Counted from the stretch's first letter, positions 1-9,521 are shown. The stretch is DNA of 64,000 nt from an uncultured Flavobacteriales bacterium (GCA_938085105.1 CALKGK010000018.1:18874-82873), one strand, 5' to 3'. Notes: generated by a model from the sequence alone, not told the origin. Translations and numbers: made by a program.

Positions 1-442
1 CCGTGCCTTGAATTTGCTGAGCACTCACGTTGTTCTCCTTCATGATTTTGGCCGCAGCCGGAGACGCGTGTCCACTAGCATAGGTTTTCGCCGGTGCAGG
101 GTTGGGTGCTTTTTCTTGAGGAGCTGGTGCTTCTTCTTTCGAGCTTTCTTTGGCTGGAGCTTGCGATGTGCTCTCTGGTTTTGCAGCACCTTCTGGCCTT
201 TCTGCATCGGTATCGATGAGGCAAACCACATCACCAACCGCTACGGTATCGCCTTCTTCTGCTTTGAGGGTAATCACTCCAGATTCTTCAGCAGGGAGCT
301 CCAATGTGGCTTTGTCTGAATCCACCTCTGCGATGGTCTGGTCTTTTTCAACCCAGTCGCCATTACTGACCAACCACGTTGCAATTTCTACTTCTGATAT
401 TGATTCACCGGGTGAGGGAACCTTCATTTCCAATATTGGCAT
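1..442 (-). CDS. odhB: 2-oxoglutarate dehydrogenase E2, dihydrolipoyl succinyltransferase (N-terminal part)
   Basis: E2 core subunit of the 2-oxoglutarate dehydrogenase complex; it moves the succinyl group from the E1-bound intermediate to CoA through a lipoyl arm. I read 147 codons before the window edge cuts the gene. The frame opens with MPILEMKVPSPGESI and contains an N-terminal lipoyl domain whose lipoylated lysine is K44 in the motif SDKATLE. An Ala/Pro/Lys/Glu-rich linker follows (about residues 85-118), then the start of the peripheral subunit-binding domain (SPAAAKIMKENNVSAQQI). The catalytic acyltransferase domain lies outside the window. The ATG at 442 is 12 bases after the stop of odhA, so the two are cotranscribed. 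The lipoyl sequence together with its OdhA neighbour favours succinyl- over acetyltransferase. Confidence 0.93.
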   Translation of the reverse strand, partial: MPILEMKVPSPGESISEVEIATWLVSNGDWVEKDQTIAEVDSDKATLELPAEESGVITLKAEEGDTVAVGDVVCLIDTDAERPEGAAKPESTSQAPAKESSKEEAPAPQEKAPNPAPAKTYASGHASPAAAKIMKENNVSAQQIQGT

Positions 443-454
443 ATCGGTTTTTGT

Positions 455-3181
455 TTAAGCGTTCACCTTAGCGAAGGAGAACAGTTGATTCATCAAAACT
501 TCTTGTCTTTGCTCGTGGATTTTTGGCGATCCTGCCGCTGGACTTCCACTTGCTGGTCGGGCAATTACTTCAATAGGGCCGAGTTTAAAGGTGCGCAGAA
601 CAAAGCTCCATGCGCCCATGTTCTCAGGCTCTTCTTGCATCCAAATGAGTTTACAATCTTTTTGGTACTCTGCCAAAACCTTCTTGATTTCTTGTTCCGG
701 GAAGGGGTACAATTGTTCCAAACGCACAATGGCCATGTTGTCTCCACTCTGTTTTTTCTCCTTCTCTTCCAAGATGTCGTAATAGGTTTTACCGGTGCAG
801 AAAACAACGGTGTCCACTTCCTTTTTATTCACGAAAGGATCTTTTATTACCGTTTGGAAGCCTCCTTTGCTCATTTCTTCGAGGCGAGAGGTTGCTTTCG
901 GGTATCTCAAGAGTTTTTTCGGGCTGAAGACGATCAATGGTTTTCTGAAAGAACGTTTAACTTGCTCTCGAAGAAGGTGGAAGTAGTTGGCCGGTGTGGT
1001 TACATTCACCACGCGCATGTTGTCTTCCGCGCACAATTGCAAGAAACGCTCCATGCGTCCGCTCGAGTGCTCCGATCCCATTCCTTCATATCCGTGAGGA
1101 AGCAGCATCACCAAACCGTTTTGGGTTCTCCACTTGTCTTCCGCTGCAGAGATGAATTGGTCGATGATGATTTGCGCTCCGTTGTTGAAGTCACCAAATT
1201 GAGCTTCCCAAATGGTCAATCCTTGCGGCGAACCAAAGGCATAACCATAATCGAAACCAAGAACACCGTATTCAGACAACAAAGAGTTGTAGATCGAAAG
1301 TTTTGCTTGCTTATCGCTGAGATGATTAAGTGGGATGATTTCCTCTTCATCGTCTTCCGTTTTCACAACGGCGTGTCGGTGAGAGAAAGTACCTCTTTCC
1401 ACATCTTGCCCAGAAATTCGGACGGGATGACCTTCATTCAGCAAGGTGGCGTAGGCGAGCATTTCACCCATGGCCCAGTCGAGCTGATCCTCATCAATCA
1501 TTCGAATGCGGTCTTTCAGTAGTTTTTCGATTTTTCTGAAGAACTTCTTCCCGTCGGGGAGGGTGCTCATTTTTGTTCCCAGCTCCTTGAGTGTTTTCAC
1601 AGGAATGCCCGTCTTCACCACTTTGCTCACGTCTTCTTTGCTTGCTGGTGGGTAGGCTTTCCAAGTTTCTTCAAGGAAGTGCTTCACGTAAGCCTTGGAA
1701 ATTTCTTTCGCCTCGTCGTAGTGCTTGTCCAGTTCTACTTCGAGGTCTTTTTTCATTTTCTTGCCATATGCTTCGTCCACCACTTTCTCTTCTATCAATT
1801 GTTGGAGATAGATTTCTCGTGGGTTTTCATGCTTCGCAATGGCTTTGTACAACTTGGGCTGGGTGAATTTCGGTTCATCTCCCTCGTTGTGTCCGTACTT
1901 TCGGTATCCGAGCAAATCAATGAATACATCGCGATTGAACTCTTGGCGGTACTCCAAGGCAATTCTCACGGTTTGGATCACCGCTTCGATGTCGTCAGCG
2001 TTCACGTGGAACACAGGAGAGAGGGTGGTCTTAGCAATGTCCGTACAATACGTTGATGAGCGTCCGTCCAAGTAATTGGTAGTGAAACCCACTTGGTTGT
2101 TGGCCACAATGTGCATGGTTCCACCTGCGCGGTAGCCGTCCAATTGCGCCATTTGTATGATTTCATAAACCACACCTTGTGCCGCAATGGCCGCATCGCC
2201 GTGCACCAAAATCGGTACAATGGCTTTTTCATCGCCCAAGTAATGATCAATTTTGGCTCTACTCAAACCTAAGGCTACGGGATCAACCGCCTCCAAGTGA
2301 GAAGGGTTGGGCATAAGGGTAAGGTGAACGTCTTTTCCGGTATCTGCAACGAGGTCTGTGCTGTAACCCAAGTGGTACTTCACGTCACCATCAAAAGAGC
2401 TGTCCTCATCGTAATCCTTCCCGTCAAACTCCGCGAAAATTTCCTTGTACGGTTTGTTGAAGATGTGCGCCAAGGAGTTCAGTCTTCCACGGTGCGCCAT
2501 TCCAACTATAAATTCTTTGGCTCCCATGTTGGAACCTCTTTCCACGATATCATCAATCGCGGCGATCAGGCTTTCCAGTCCTTCAACGGAAAAACGCTTT
2601 TGTCCAACAAATTTCTTCTGCAAGAATTGCTCAAAAACCGTAGCTTGGTTGAGTTTCTTGAGGATTTGTTTCTTTTCTTCTGCGCTGAGTTGAATGCGAT
2701 TCTTCACCTCAATCTTGTTTCGAATCCAAGATACGCGCTCTGGATCTTCGAGGTACATGTACTCTACTCCGATGGAATCGCAGTAGGTATCATTGAGGTG
2801 CTCAATAATGTCTTTAAGGGTGGCAGGACCAATGCCTACTTCGTCACCAGCTTGAAAAACCGTTCCAAGGTCTTGATCGCTCAACTCAAAGTTAGCCAGA
2901 TCAAGGGTGGGAGTGTAGGTTCTTCTCGCTCGAACCGGGTTGGTTTTGGTGAAGAGGTGTCCGCGAGTTCGGTAGGCGTGAATGAGGTTCAGCACACGAA
3001 ATTCCTTCGGCATGTTCTCTGGAACCAAGGCTTCGTCGTCAAAGTTGGTTCTGGCAAATTCAAAACCTTCAAAGAAGGAGCGCCAGCCAGGTTCTACTGA
3101 TTCGGGGTTGTTTTTGTACTGTTGATACAGCTCATCAATGGCGTTTACGTCGCCGTTGCTTAAATAGGAATATTTGTCCAT
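455..3181 (-). CDS. odhA: 2-oxoglutarate dehydrogenase E1 component
   Basis: Thiamine-diphosphate-dependent E1 subunit that decarboxylates 2-oxoglutarate in the TCA cycle and hands the succinyl group to the lipoyl arm of E2. The product has 908 residues, the normal size for the SucA/OdhA family. The N-terminal segment (YSYLSNGDVNAIDELYQQYK) resembles the E2-binding tail of the family. The dehydrogenase domain follows with EFIVGMAHRGRLN, the HLGYS and NPSHLEAVDPVALG stretches, HGDAAIAAQG and NNQVGFTT, and then the transketolase-like pyrimidine-binding half (GQDVERGTFSHRHAV, LPHGYEGMGSEHSS). odhB follows directly downstream. A TAACTTTG promoter-like element sits about 32 bases upstream of the start. 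No defect is seen. Confidence 0.97.
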   Translation of the reverse strand: MDKYSYLSNGDVNAIDELYQQYKNNPESVEPGWRSFFEGFEFARTNFDDEALVPENMPKEFRVLNLIHAYRTRGHLFTKTNPVRARRTYTPTLDLANFELSDQDLGTVFQAGDEVGIGPATLKDIIEHLNDTYCDSIGVEYMYLEDPERVSWIRNKIEVKNRIQLSAEEKKQILKKLNQATVFEQFLQKKFVGQKRFSVEGLESLIAAIDDIVERGSNMGAKEFIVGMAHRGRLNSLAHIFNKPYKEIFAEFDGKDYDEDSSFDGDVKYHLGYSTDLVADTGKDVHLTLMPNPSHLEAVDPVALGLSRAKIDHYLGDEKAIVPILVHGDAAIAAQGVVYEIIQMAQLDGYRAGGTMHIVANNQVGFTTNYLDGRSSTYCTDIAKTTLSPVFHVNADDIEAVIQTVRIALEYRQEFNRDVFIDLLGYRKYGHNEGDEPKFTQPKLYKAIAKHENPREIYLQQLIEEKVVDEAYGKKMKKDLEVELDKHYDEAKEISKAYVKHFLEETWKAYPPASKEDVSKVVKTGIPVKTLKELGTKMSTLPDGKKFFRKIEKLLKDRIRMIDEDQLDWAMGEMLAYATLLNEGHPVRISGQDVERGTFSHRHAVVKTEDDEEEIIPLNHLSDKQAKLSIYNSLLSEYGVLGFDYGYAFGSPQGLTIWEAQFGDFNNGAQIIIDQFISAAEDKWRTQNGLVMLLPHGYEGMGSEHSSGRMERFLQLCAEDNMRVVNVTTPANYFHLLREQVKRSFRKPLIVFSPKKLLRYPKATSRLEEMSKGGFQTVIKDPFVNKKEVDTVVFCTGKTYYDILEEKEKKQSGDNMAIVRLEQLYPFPEQEIKKVLAEYQKDCKLIWMQEEPENMGAWSFVLRTFKLGPIEVIARPASGSPAAGSPKIHEQRQEVLMNQLFSFAKVNA

Positions 3182-3213
3182 TCGAGGATACGTCTTACAG
3201 GTAAGCGATTATA

Positions 3214-3221
3214 CAAAGTTA
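3214..3221 (-). promoter_or_regulatory. candidate -7 element for odhA
   Basis: On the minus strand this reads TAACTTTG, matching the Bacteroidota -7 consensus TAnnTTTG, about 32 bases before the odhA start and overlapping the end of the upstream 129-codon gene. No clear TTG -33 box was found at the expected distance, so this is only a candidate. Confidence 0.4.
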
Positions 3222-3608
3222 AGAACTCTGAGATGAAGTTCCATCGATTGTTCTTTTTTGTGACCATGTTTCTCTCAGTGCAATTTTTTGTGCTTCGCGA
3301 AGCAAAATCAACACGGCCAATTCTTCGGCAACGTTGCCTGTATTTTCGGGTTTCAAGAGCACATCAAAGCGTTCTTGCGGCAGGTCTATTCGATAACACC
3401 AACGAAGCAATTTACTCATGTTTTTCTCGAGGAGCACTTCCACGAGATTGCTCACTGATACGAGCATTTGTTGCAATGGTTCTGTTCCTTCTGCCAAATC
3501 CATTTCAAAGACATCTTCTCCAAAATCTTTATTCAGTTGAAGAATGACTTGTTCAAAATTGGCTTTCTCGGGCCAATCTTCACGCATGCTTTTCAATTCT
3601 TTTGCCAT
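3219..3608 (-). CDS. small acidic protein of unknown function
   Basis: A 129-residue soluble protein that I do not recognise. It is predicted to be mainly helical, with no signal peptide and no membrane segment. The N-terminal half is acidic (NKDFGEDVFEMDLAEGTEPLQQML); the middle is rich in Leu and Glu, with the run CYRIDLPQERFDVLL, and the end is Ser/Thr-rich. The ATG at 3608 lies three bases after the stop of the polyprenyl synthetase gene, so the two are almost certainly cotranscribed and perhaps coupled. Its size and tight packing argue for a real gene. The sequence gives no hint of catalysis, and a role tied to isoprenoid synthesis would be guesswork. Confidence 0.75.
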   Translation of the reverse strand: MAKELKSMREDWPEKANFEQVILQLNKDFGEDVFEMDLAEGTEPLQQMLVSVSNLVEVLLEKNMSKLLRWCYRIDLPQERFDVLLKPENTGNVAEELAVLILLREAQKIALRETWSQKRTIDGTSSQSS

Positions 3609-3611
3609 GCA

Positions 3612-4616
3612 TCAATTTTCTCTTACCATGAGCGATCGAGCAAATGCTTCAAAGAAGTTCAATGCTTCTTCCGGCAATTGAGCTGCTTTGAGGTGATTCA
3701 TTGCGGTGCTGAAGTGGTCTTCCATGGTAGATTGAATTTCTTCATCCACTTTCAATTTGGTGTAGAGGGATTTGAAGAAACTTACTTTGTCGGACTGGGC
3801 GTTGCGCTCTCCAATCCATCCTTCAATGGCGCTCAAATCTTCCTTGCTTGCTTTTTCCAAGCAGCGAATCCAGAGGTAGGTTTTTTTGTCCGAAAGGATA
3901 TCTCCCCCCACTTGTTTTCCAAATTTTTCAGGATCACCAAAGGCGTCCAAATAATCATCTTGCAACTGAAAGGCAATACCCATGGATTCTCCAAAACGAT
4001 AAAGGTGCTCTGCAGAATCTTCACTTGCTCCACCCAAAATGGCTCCCATCTTCAGCGCAGCGGCCAAAAGAACGGAGGTTTTGAGTCGGATCATTTCCAT
4101 GTATTCGTCCAAATGCACATCATCCCTCACCTCAAAATCCATGTCGAGTTGTTGACCCTCACATACTTCAAGCGCGGTGGTGTTGAACAAGGGGAAGAGT
4201 TGGGGCAGTAGTGCTGGCGGACAAGCAGCCAATTGTTCGTAAGCTTGAACGAGCATCGCATCTCCACTTAAAATTGCTGTGTTTGCGTTCCACTTTTCGT
4301 GTACTGTTGTTTTTCCTCTTCGAATGGGGGCTTCATCCATAATGTCGTCATGCATCAAGGTGAAATTATGAAACACTTCCACCGCCATTGCAGCGGGGAT
4401 GGCCAATTTGCATTCATTCGCATAGGCATCAGCAGCGGCTAGTACCATGAGGGGTCTGAGACGTTTCCCCCCCAAAGACATCATGTAGGTGATGGGGGTA
4501 TATAGCGGGAACTCGGGCTGTCCTGAATTATAAGTCTCCAACGCGGGGAGGAGTTCTTCTTGGTAGAGTTTGGCCAGTTTGGTCTGGTAGTCCATGGTAC
4601 TTGTAGCTACGTTCAT
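3612..4616 (-). CDS. polyprenyl (isoprenyl) diphosphate synthase
   Basis: Trans-isoprenyl diphosphate synthase (334 residues) that condenses isopentenyl diphosphate with allylic diphosphates. Both aspartate-rich motifs are present: HDDIMDEAPIRRG (first, Mg-binding) and QDDYLDAFGD (second), along with GGKRLRPL for substrate binding. A phenylalanine five residues before the first DDxxD is a known short-chain determinant in this family, so a C15-C20 product is plausible; this is inference. The reading frame stays open further upstream inside rfbA, but the ATG at 4616 shares its A with the rfbA stop (TGATG), a typical coupled start. A second Met seven codons later is possible. Neighbours are rfbA upstream and a small unknown gene downstream. 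Confidence 0.93.
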   Translation of the reverse strand: MNVATSTMDYQTKLAKLYQEELLPALETYNSGQPEFPLYTPITYMMSLGGKRLRPLMVLAAADAYANECKLAIPAAMAVEVFHNFTLMHDDIMDEAPIRRGKTTVHEKWNANTAILSGDAMLVQAYEQLAACPPALLPQLFPLFNTTALEVCEGQQLDMDFEVRDDVHLDEYMEMIRLKTSVLLAAALKMGAILGGASEDSAEHLYRFGESMGIAFQLQDDYLDAFGDPEKFGKQVGGDILSDKKTYLWIRCLEKASKEDLSAIEGWIGERNAQSDKVSFFKSLYTKLKVDEEIQSTMEDHFSTAMNHLKAAQLPEEALNFFEAFARSLMVREN

Positions 4617-5485
4617 CAATCTTTGTGCTTCAACTGGCTCATGAGGTAATCGCCATACCCTGAATTCAAGAGGGGAAGGGCGAGTGCCTGAAGCTGCTCG
4701 TCGTCGATGTAGTTCATCCTCCAAGCCACTTCTTCAATACAACCAATTTTTAATCCTTGGCGTTCTTCAATGACCTGAACATACTGTCCTGCTTGCATCA
4801 GAGAAGCAAAAGTTCCGGTGTCGAGCCAAGCTGTTCCACGATTCAATTTGGACACTTGGAGCTTGCCTGCTTTGAGGTAGGCGAGGTTGACATCAGTAAT
4901 TTCGTATTCTCCTCTTGCGCTGGGCTGCAATGCTTCGGCAATGGAAACAACGTTGTTATCATAATAATACAATCCAGGGACCGCGTAGTTCGATTTGGGT
5001 GATTTTGGTTTCTCTTCGATGGACAAGGCTTTTTGGTTTTTGTCGAATTCTACCACACCGTAACGCTCGGGGTCACTGACGTGGTAGGCATAAACCATGG
5101 CGCCTTCAACCTCGCTGTTGGCGCGAAGGAGTTTCCCAAAACCTTCGCCATAAAAAATATTATCGCCGAGAATGAGCGCTACTTTATCGTTGCCAATAAA
5201 TTCTTTTCCAATAACAAATGCTTGAGCTAATCCATTGGGAACGGCTTGTTCTGCGTAGGTGAAATTGCAACCGAGCTGACTCCCATCCCCCAAAAGCTTT
5301 TGGAATCCTGGTAGGTCGTGCGGAGTAGAAATGATGAGGATGTCCTTGATTCCGCTGATCATGAGGGTCGACAAAGGATAATAAATCATCGGTTTGTCGT
5401 ACACCGGCATGAGTTGTTTGCTTAGCGCTCGAGTAAGGGGGTATAGTCGTGTGCCGCTACCTCCGGCTAGAATGATTCCTTTCAT
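4616..5485 (-). CDS. rfbA: glucose-1-phosphate thymidylyltransferase
   Basis: RfbA/RmlA makes dTDP-glucose from glucose 1-phosphate and dTTP, the first step to dTDP-L-rhamnose for surface polysaccharide. The product has 289 residues, the family length. The nucleotide-binding start [18 protein letters not shown] is complete, followed by [21 protein letters not shown], the metal-binding region [11 protein letters not shown], and [20 protein letters not shown]. It is 9 bases downstream of the RND exporter gene and overlaps the polyprenyl synthetase gene by one base, so it is the middle gene of an operon. RfbB and RfbC are not in the window; RfbD is 43 kb away. Confidence 0.96.
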   Translation of the reverse strand: MKGIILAGGSGTRLYPLTRALSKQLMPVYDKPMIYYPLSTLMISGIKDILIISTPHDLPGFQKLLGDGSQLGCNFTYAEQAVPNGLAQAFVIGKEFIGNDKVALILGDNIFYGEGFGKLLRANSEVEGAMVYAYHVSDPERYGVVEFDKNQKALSIEEKPKSPKSNYAVPGLYYYDNNVVSIAEALQPSARGEYEITDVNLAYLKAGKLQVSKLNRGTAWLDTGTFASLMQAGQYVQVIEERQGLKIGCIEEVAWRMNYIDDEQLQALALPLLNSGYGDYLMSQLKHKD

Positions 5486-5494
5486 GCCTACAAG

Positions 5495-7939
5495 TTATTC
5501 ATTATCGCTGTCTTTCCTCACCTGCAGATCATCCAGTTCAATGTCCTCTTCCTCGTCAATGATTTCCAAGAAAGGTTCTGAGAAGGCTTTTGTGGTGATG
5601 TAGCGTTCGAAGCTGAGCAACAATGAAGGGAGTAAAACCAGGTTGGCAAACATGGCCACGAGAAGGGTTACACTCACTAAGATCCCCAAGGCACGTGTTC
5701 CATCAAATTCAGATGCAGCAAACATCGTGAAGCCGAAGAACAAGACGATGGAAGTGTACATCATGGACACGCCCGTCTCCTTCACCGCGTTCAAAACCGA
5801 AGCTCGAATGTTCCAAGCTTTCATGCTGAGTTCTTGACGGTATTTGGCCAGGAAGTGAATGGTATCATCTACCGAAATTCCGAAGGCAATACTGAATACC
5901 AAGATGGTGGACGGCTTGATGGGAATTCCAAAATACCCCATGATGGCCGCAGTGAAAATCAAAGGAACCAAGTTGGGAAGCAAGGCAATGAGTACCATTC
6001 TCATGGAGCGGAACAGCAAAAACATGATGGTCGCAATCACACAGATGGCCAGCGCCAAACTAATGAGCAAGTTTTTCACCATGTACGAGGTGCCCTCGAG
6101 GTAAACGACGCTGGTTCCTGTAAGGGTTACTTTGTACTTGTCGCTTGGGAAAATGGAGTCGATTCTCGGGCGAAGTTCGTCCAATAAGGACTCCATTTCG
6201 ATGGTTCCGATATCAGCCACTTGGGTGCTGATGCGCGTGCTTTTACGGGTGCTGTCAATAAAAGTGTTCTCTCCGCCTTTGGTGTCGTAATCACCTTGGA
6301 TGTACGGACCAATGAAACTCTCCTCACTCCGGGTGATGAGGGTGTACTTTTCGGGATTTCCGTTGTAAAAGGCCTGTTTAGCGAATTTGCTCGCATCAAC
6401 AATACTTAAGGACTTTGAAAATTCAGGATACTCGCTCAACAAAAGCTGCAGTTTCTCCAAGCGTCTCAGGTTGGCGCGTTTGGTGATTTGTCCGGGTTTC
6501 TCTGTTTCCACCAGAACCTCAAAAGGCATTACTCCGTTGTATTTGTCTTCAAACCAACGAAGGTCGGTAATCACTTTGTCTGACTGGGGAAGGTCATCCA
6601 CCACGTTCCCTGTGGTTTGCATCAAGCTGATTCCATAGGCACCACCAATGAGAATTCCCGCCGTGATGAGGTAAACCACTTTTCGGTGATTGACCACCAT
6701 GTTGACCAACCTGCCCACCACGTAAAACAGCCATTTTCGGTCCAAGTGCCTTACATGCTTCCGCTTGGGAGGAGGAAGAAAGCTAAATACGGTTGGAATG
6801 GTGAGGATGGAAATGAGGAATACCGCAAAAATGTTCACCGCGGCAATGACCCCAAATTCTTTGAGTAGGTTACTTTCTACAAAGATGAAGGTGGCAAAAC
6901 CCAGTGCAGTTGTGGCGTTGGTGAGCAAGGTGGCGTTACCAATTTTGATGATTACCCGACTCAAAGCCTTGGTTTTATTCCCGTGCTTTTTGAACTCCGA
7001 ATGGTACTTGTTGAGCAGGTAAATGCAGTTCGGTACTCCAATCACAATCATGAGCGGAGGGATGAGACCCATCAATACCGAAACGGGGTAATTGAACAGT
7101 GCAATGAAGCCCAAAGACCAGGTTACCGCAATTCCAACCACCGTCATGCAAACGAGCATTACCCCAAAGTTTCTGAAGAAGAGGAGCAGAAGAATAGCTG
7201 TAACCAGTGCTGCGAGCAAGACAAAGAGTTTCAGCTCAGACTTCACCTTGTTCATCATGGAAGTCCGGATGAAGGGCAATCCGCTGACGTAGGTTTTGAT
7301 GCCCGTTTCAGCTTCAAAGGTGTCGATGTGATCGAGAATGATTTCAACGGACGGTCCGCGATCTTCTGAGTTGAACAAAGAGGCCTTCATGAAAATCATC
7401 ATGATGCTTGAAGGGTCCTGGTCTTGGTAAAGCAAACCTTCATAGAAAGGCAGTTGCTTCATTTCGTAAATGGCGCTATCGACCTCGGCTTGGCTTGTTG
7501 GTCTGCCCGAAAGCAAAGACTCAAATTCAAACAGGCGCTCTTCTTCGTTTTTAACCAGTTTAAAACTGTGGGCAATGGAGAAAACACTGTCTACGGCAGA
7601 AGTAGGAACCTCGCTTACCACTCCATTTTCTTTGGTGATCACAGGAACAGTAACCTCTCTGAAGGTGTTCGCAAGATCGTACCACTTTTGGAATTTTTCG
7701 AGTTCGTAGAGCGATTCATCTTCAACCCCAAGGATAATGACGTTTCCGCCTTCACCAAAGGTGTCTACAAATTTCTGATACTCAATGTAAGTGCTGTCGT
7801 GCTTGGGGAGCAGGCCCGCAAACTCGTAGCTCATTCGCACTTGGGTTCCCTTCCACCCCATGAAAGCAGTGATGGCCAACAAGATGATCAGGATGGGCAC
7901 GCGTGAGCGCAGAATGAAAGAAGCAATTTTAGTCCACAT
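5495..7939 (-). CDS. RND-superfamily (MMPL-type) exporter
   Basis: Inner-membrane protein of 814 residues in two homologous halves. Each half has one N-terminal membrane segment, a large periplasmic domain, then a group of five or six membrane segments, giving about 12 in all. The first segment is IASFILRSRVPILIILLAIT; the groups include LFVLLAALVTAILLLLF and the second-half equivalents LLISLALAICVIATIMF and VFSIAFGISVDDTIHFLAKY, the latter carrying the GxxxDD motif expected of proton-driven MMPL/RND exporters. The C-terminus is a short acidic tail. The frame extends 16 codons further upstream, but MWTKIASF at 7939 starts directly before the first membrane segment. It probably exports a lipid or hydrophobic compound; the substrate is unknown. 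It is the first gene of the operon with rfbA and the polyprenyl synthetase. Confidence 0.88.
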   Translation of the reverse strand: MWTKIASFILRSRVPILIILLAITAFMGWKGTQVRMSYEFAGLLPKHDSTYIEYQKFVDTFGEGGNVIILGVEDESLYELEKFQKWYDLANTFREVTVPVITKENGVVSEVPTSAVDSVFSIAHSFKLVKNEEERLFEFESLLSGRPTSQAEVDSAIYEMKQLPFYEGLLYQDQDPSSIMMIFMKASLFNSEDRGPSVEIILDHIDTFEAETGIKTYVSGLPFIRTSMMNKVKSELKLFVLLAALVTAILLLLFFRNFGVMLVCMTVVGIAVTWSLGFIALFNYPVSVLMGLIPPLMIVIGVPNCIYLLNKYHSEFKKHGNKTKALSRVIIKIGNATLLTNATTALGFATFIFVESNLLKEFGVIAAVNIFAVFLISILTIPTVFSFLPPPKRKHVRHLDRKWLFYVVGRLVNMVVNHRKVVYLITAGILIGGAYGISLMQTTGNVVDDLPQSDKVITDLRWFEDKYNGVMPFEVLVETEKPGQITKRANLRRLEKLQLLLSEYPEFSKSLSIVDASKFAKQAFYNGNPEKYTLITRSEESFIGPYIQGDYDTKGGENTFIDSTRKSTRISTQVADIGTIEMESLLDELRPRIDSIFPSDKYKVTLTGTSVVYLEGTSYMVKNLLISLALAICVIATIMFLLFRSMRMVLIALLPNLVPLIFTAAIMGYFGIPIKPSTILVFSIAFGISVDDTIHFLAKYRQELSMKAWNIRASVLNAVKETGVSMMYTSIVLFFGFTMFAASEFDGTRALGILVSVTLLVAMFANLVLLPSLLLSFERYITTKAFSEPFLEIIDEEEDIELDDLQVRKDSDNE

Positions 7940-7958
7940 GCAGGAACAAAAGGGTAGG

Positions 7959-7974
7959 TCGGTCCATAGACCGA
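7959..7974. repeat. short perfect palindrome upstream of the RND exporter gene
   Basis: TCGGTC-CATA-GACCGA forms a perfect 6-bp inverted repeat about 20 bases upstream of the exporter start, in the divergent region shared with lpdA. It could be an operator for a dimeric regulator or a 5'-UTR hairpin. No regulator gene is adjacent. Confidence 0.35.
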
Positions 7975-8026
7975 TGGATTTGGGCACAAAGAAACAAAAT
8001 ATCCACAGAGAAACGAAGTGGAAGTT

Positions 8027-8059
8027 GGGATGATTGCAAGGGGATTCTTGCTAACTTTG
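8027..8059 (+). promoter_or_regulatory. candidate promoter of lpdA
   Basis: TTG near 8027, then about 22 bases, then TAACTTTG at 8052-8059, matching the Bacteroidota pattern TTG-N17-23-TAnnTTTG. The -7 element ends 22 bases before the lpdA ATG, giving a short leader. Confidence 0.5.
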
Positions 8060-8081
8060 TCTCACAAAAGAAACTATTTCC

Positions 8082-9485
8082 ATGGAAAAATTTGATGTGG
8101 TCGTAATCGGTTCGGGCCCTGGAGGATATGTTGCCGCCATCCGATGTGCACAATTAGGAATGAAAACCGCCCTTGTTGAACGTTACAAGACCTTAGGAGG
8201 AACCTGCCTTAATGTGGGTTGTATCCCGTCCAAGGCTTTGTTGGACTCATCGGAGCACTACCATCAAGCAAAAGAGCAATTCAGCGAACACGGTATTGGT
8301 TTGGATAATTTGAAGGTGGACATGCCGCAAATGATCAAGCGTAAAAGTGAAGTGGTTGCTCAAACCACCGCGGGAATTGATTTTCTCATGGCGAAGAATA
8401 AAATTGAAGTTTTTCACGGACACGGTTCTTTTGTGAAAGAGAACGAGATTTCGGTGAAGCACGATGATGGAAAAGAAACCTTGCTTTCTGCTGGGAAAAC
8501 CATCATTGCAACGGGTTCAAAACCTTCCAGCCTTCCTTTTATTACCATCGACAAGAAAAGAGTCATCACTTCAACAGAAGCATTGGAACTGAAAAGCGTG
8601 CCGAAGAAAATGGTGGTGATTGGCGGTGGTGTCATTGGATTGGAGCTGGGATCTGTTTACGCTCGTTTGGGAACCGAAGTGAGTGTAGTGGAGTACATGG
8701 ACAGCATCATTCCTACCATGGATAAAGCGATGGGCAAAGAACTCATGCGCTCCATGAAGAAAATTGGTGTGAAGTTCTTGCTGAGCCATAAAGTAAAAGC
8801 GGTGGATGCCGCCGCACGCTCAGTAACGGTGAAGGCCGATAATAAGAAGGGCGAGGAAGTAGTGCTGAAGGCGGATTATTGTTTGGTGGCCGTTGGAAGA
8901 CACGCTTATACAGATAATCTTGGTTTGGAGAACATCGGAGTAAGTACCGATGAGCGAGGAAGAATTGAGGTGGATGAGCACTTGCAAACCAAAGTCCCAG
9001 GCGTTTATGCTATTGGCGATGTCATCAAAGGAGCGATGTTGGCACACAAGGCGGAGGAAGAAGGTGTTTTTGTGGCTGAACACATGGCCGGACAAAAACC
9101 ACACATCAATTATTTGTTGATTCCGGGAGTGGTTTACACATGGCCCGAAGTTGCCAGTGTGGGATACACCGAAGAGCAATTGAAAGAAAAAGGAACGGCT
9201 TACAAGTCGGGCTCCTTCCCTTTCAAAGCGAGTGGACGAGCGCGTGCGAGCATGGATACTGATGGTTTGGTTAAGGTGCTTGCGGATAAGGAAACCGATG
9301 AGATTTTGGGGGTACACATTTGCGGACCACGTGCTGCGGACATGATTGCTGAGGCCGTGGTGGCCATGGAGTTTAGAGCGAGTGCAGAAGATATTTCGCG
9401 CATGAGTCATGCTCACCCAACCTTCACCGAAGCATTAAAAGAAGCGGCTTTGGCTGCAACGGATAACCGTGCACTCCACGTTTAG
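8082..9485 (+). CDS. lpdA: dihydrolipoyl dehydrogenase (E3)
   Basis: FAD flavoprotein that reoxidises dihydrolipoamide of the 2-oxoacid dehydrogenase complexes with NAD+. The product has 467 residues. The FAD-binding start is VVVIGSGPGGYVAAI; the redox-active disulfide is in GGTCLNVGCIPSKALL; the NAD-binding fold is VVIGGGVIGLELGSVYARLG; the second FAD contact is GVYAIGDVIKGAMLAHKAEEEG. The C-terminal interface domain carries the active-site His-Glu pair in HAHPTFTEALKEAAL. It is a single gene between the divergent exporter and hemH, and serves OdhAB and probably pyruvate dehydrogenase too. It starts ATGGAAAAATTTGATG, preceded by a good promoter match. Confidence 0.97.
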   Translation: MEKFDVVVIGSGPGGYVAAIRCAQLGMKTALVERYKTLGGTCLNVGCIPSKALLDSSEHYHQAKEQFSEHGIGLDNLKVDMPQMIKRKSEVVAQTTAGIDFLMAKNKIEVFHGHGSFVKENEISVKHDDGKETLLSAGKTIIATGSKPSSLPFITIDKKRVITSTEALELKSVPKKMVVIGGGVIGLELGSVYARLGTEVSVVEYMDSIIPTMDKAMGKELMRSMKKIGVKFLLSHKVKAVDAAARSVTVKADNKKGEEVVLKADYCLVAVGRHAYTDNLGLENIGVSTDERGRIEVDEHLQTKVPGVYAIGDVIKGAMLAHKAEEEGVFVAEHMAGQKPHINYLLIPGVVYTWPEVASVGYTEEQLKEKGTAYKSGSFPFKASGRARASMDTDGLVKVLADKETDEILGVHICGPRAADMIAEAVVAMEFRASAEDISRMSHAHPTFTEALKEAALAATDNRALHV

Positions 9486-9521
9486 TGGGAACCATTTGCC
9501 GAACCAGTTGTTGAAGTGATT

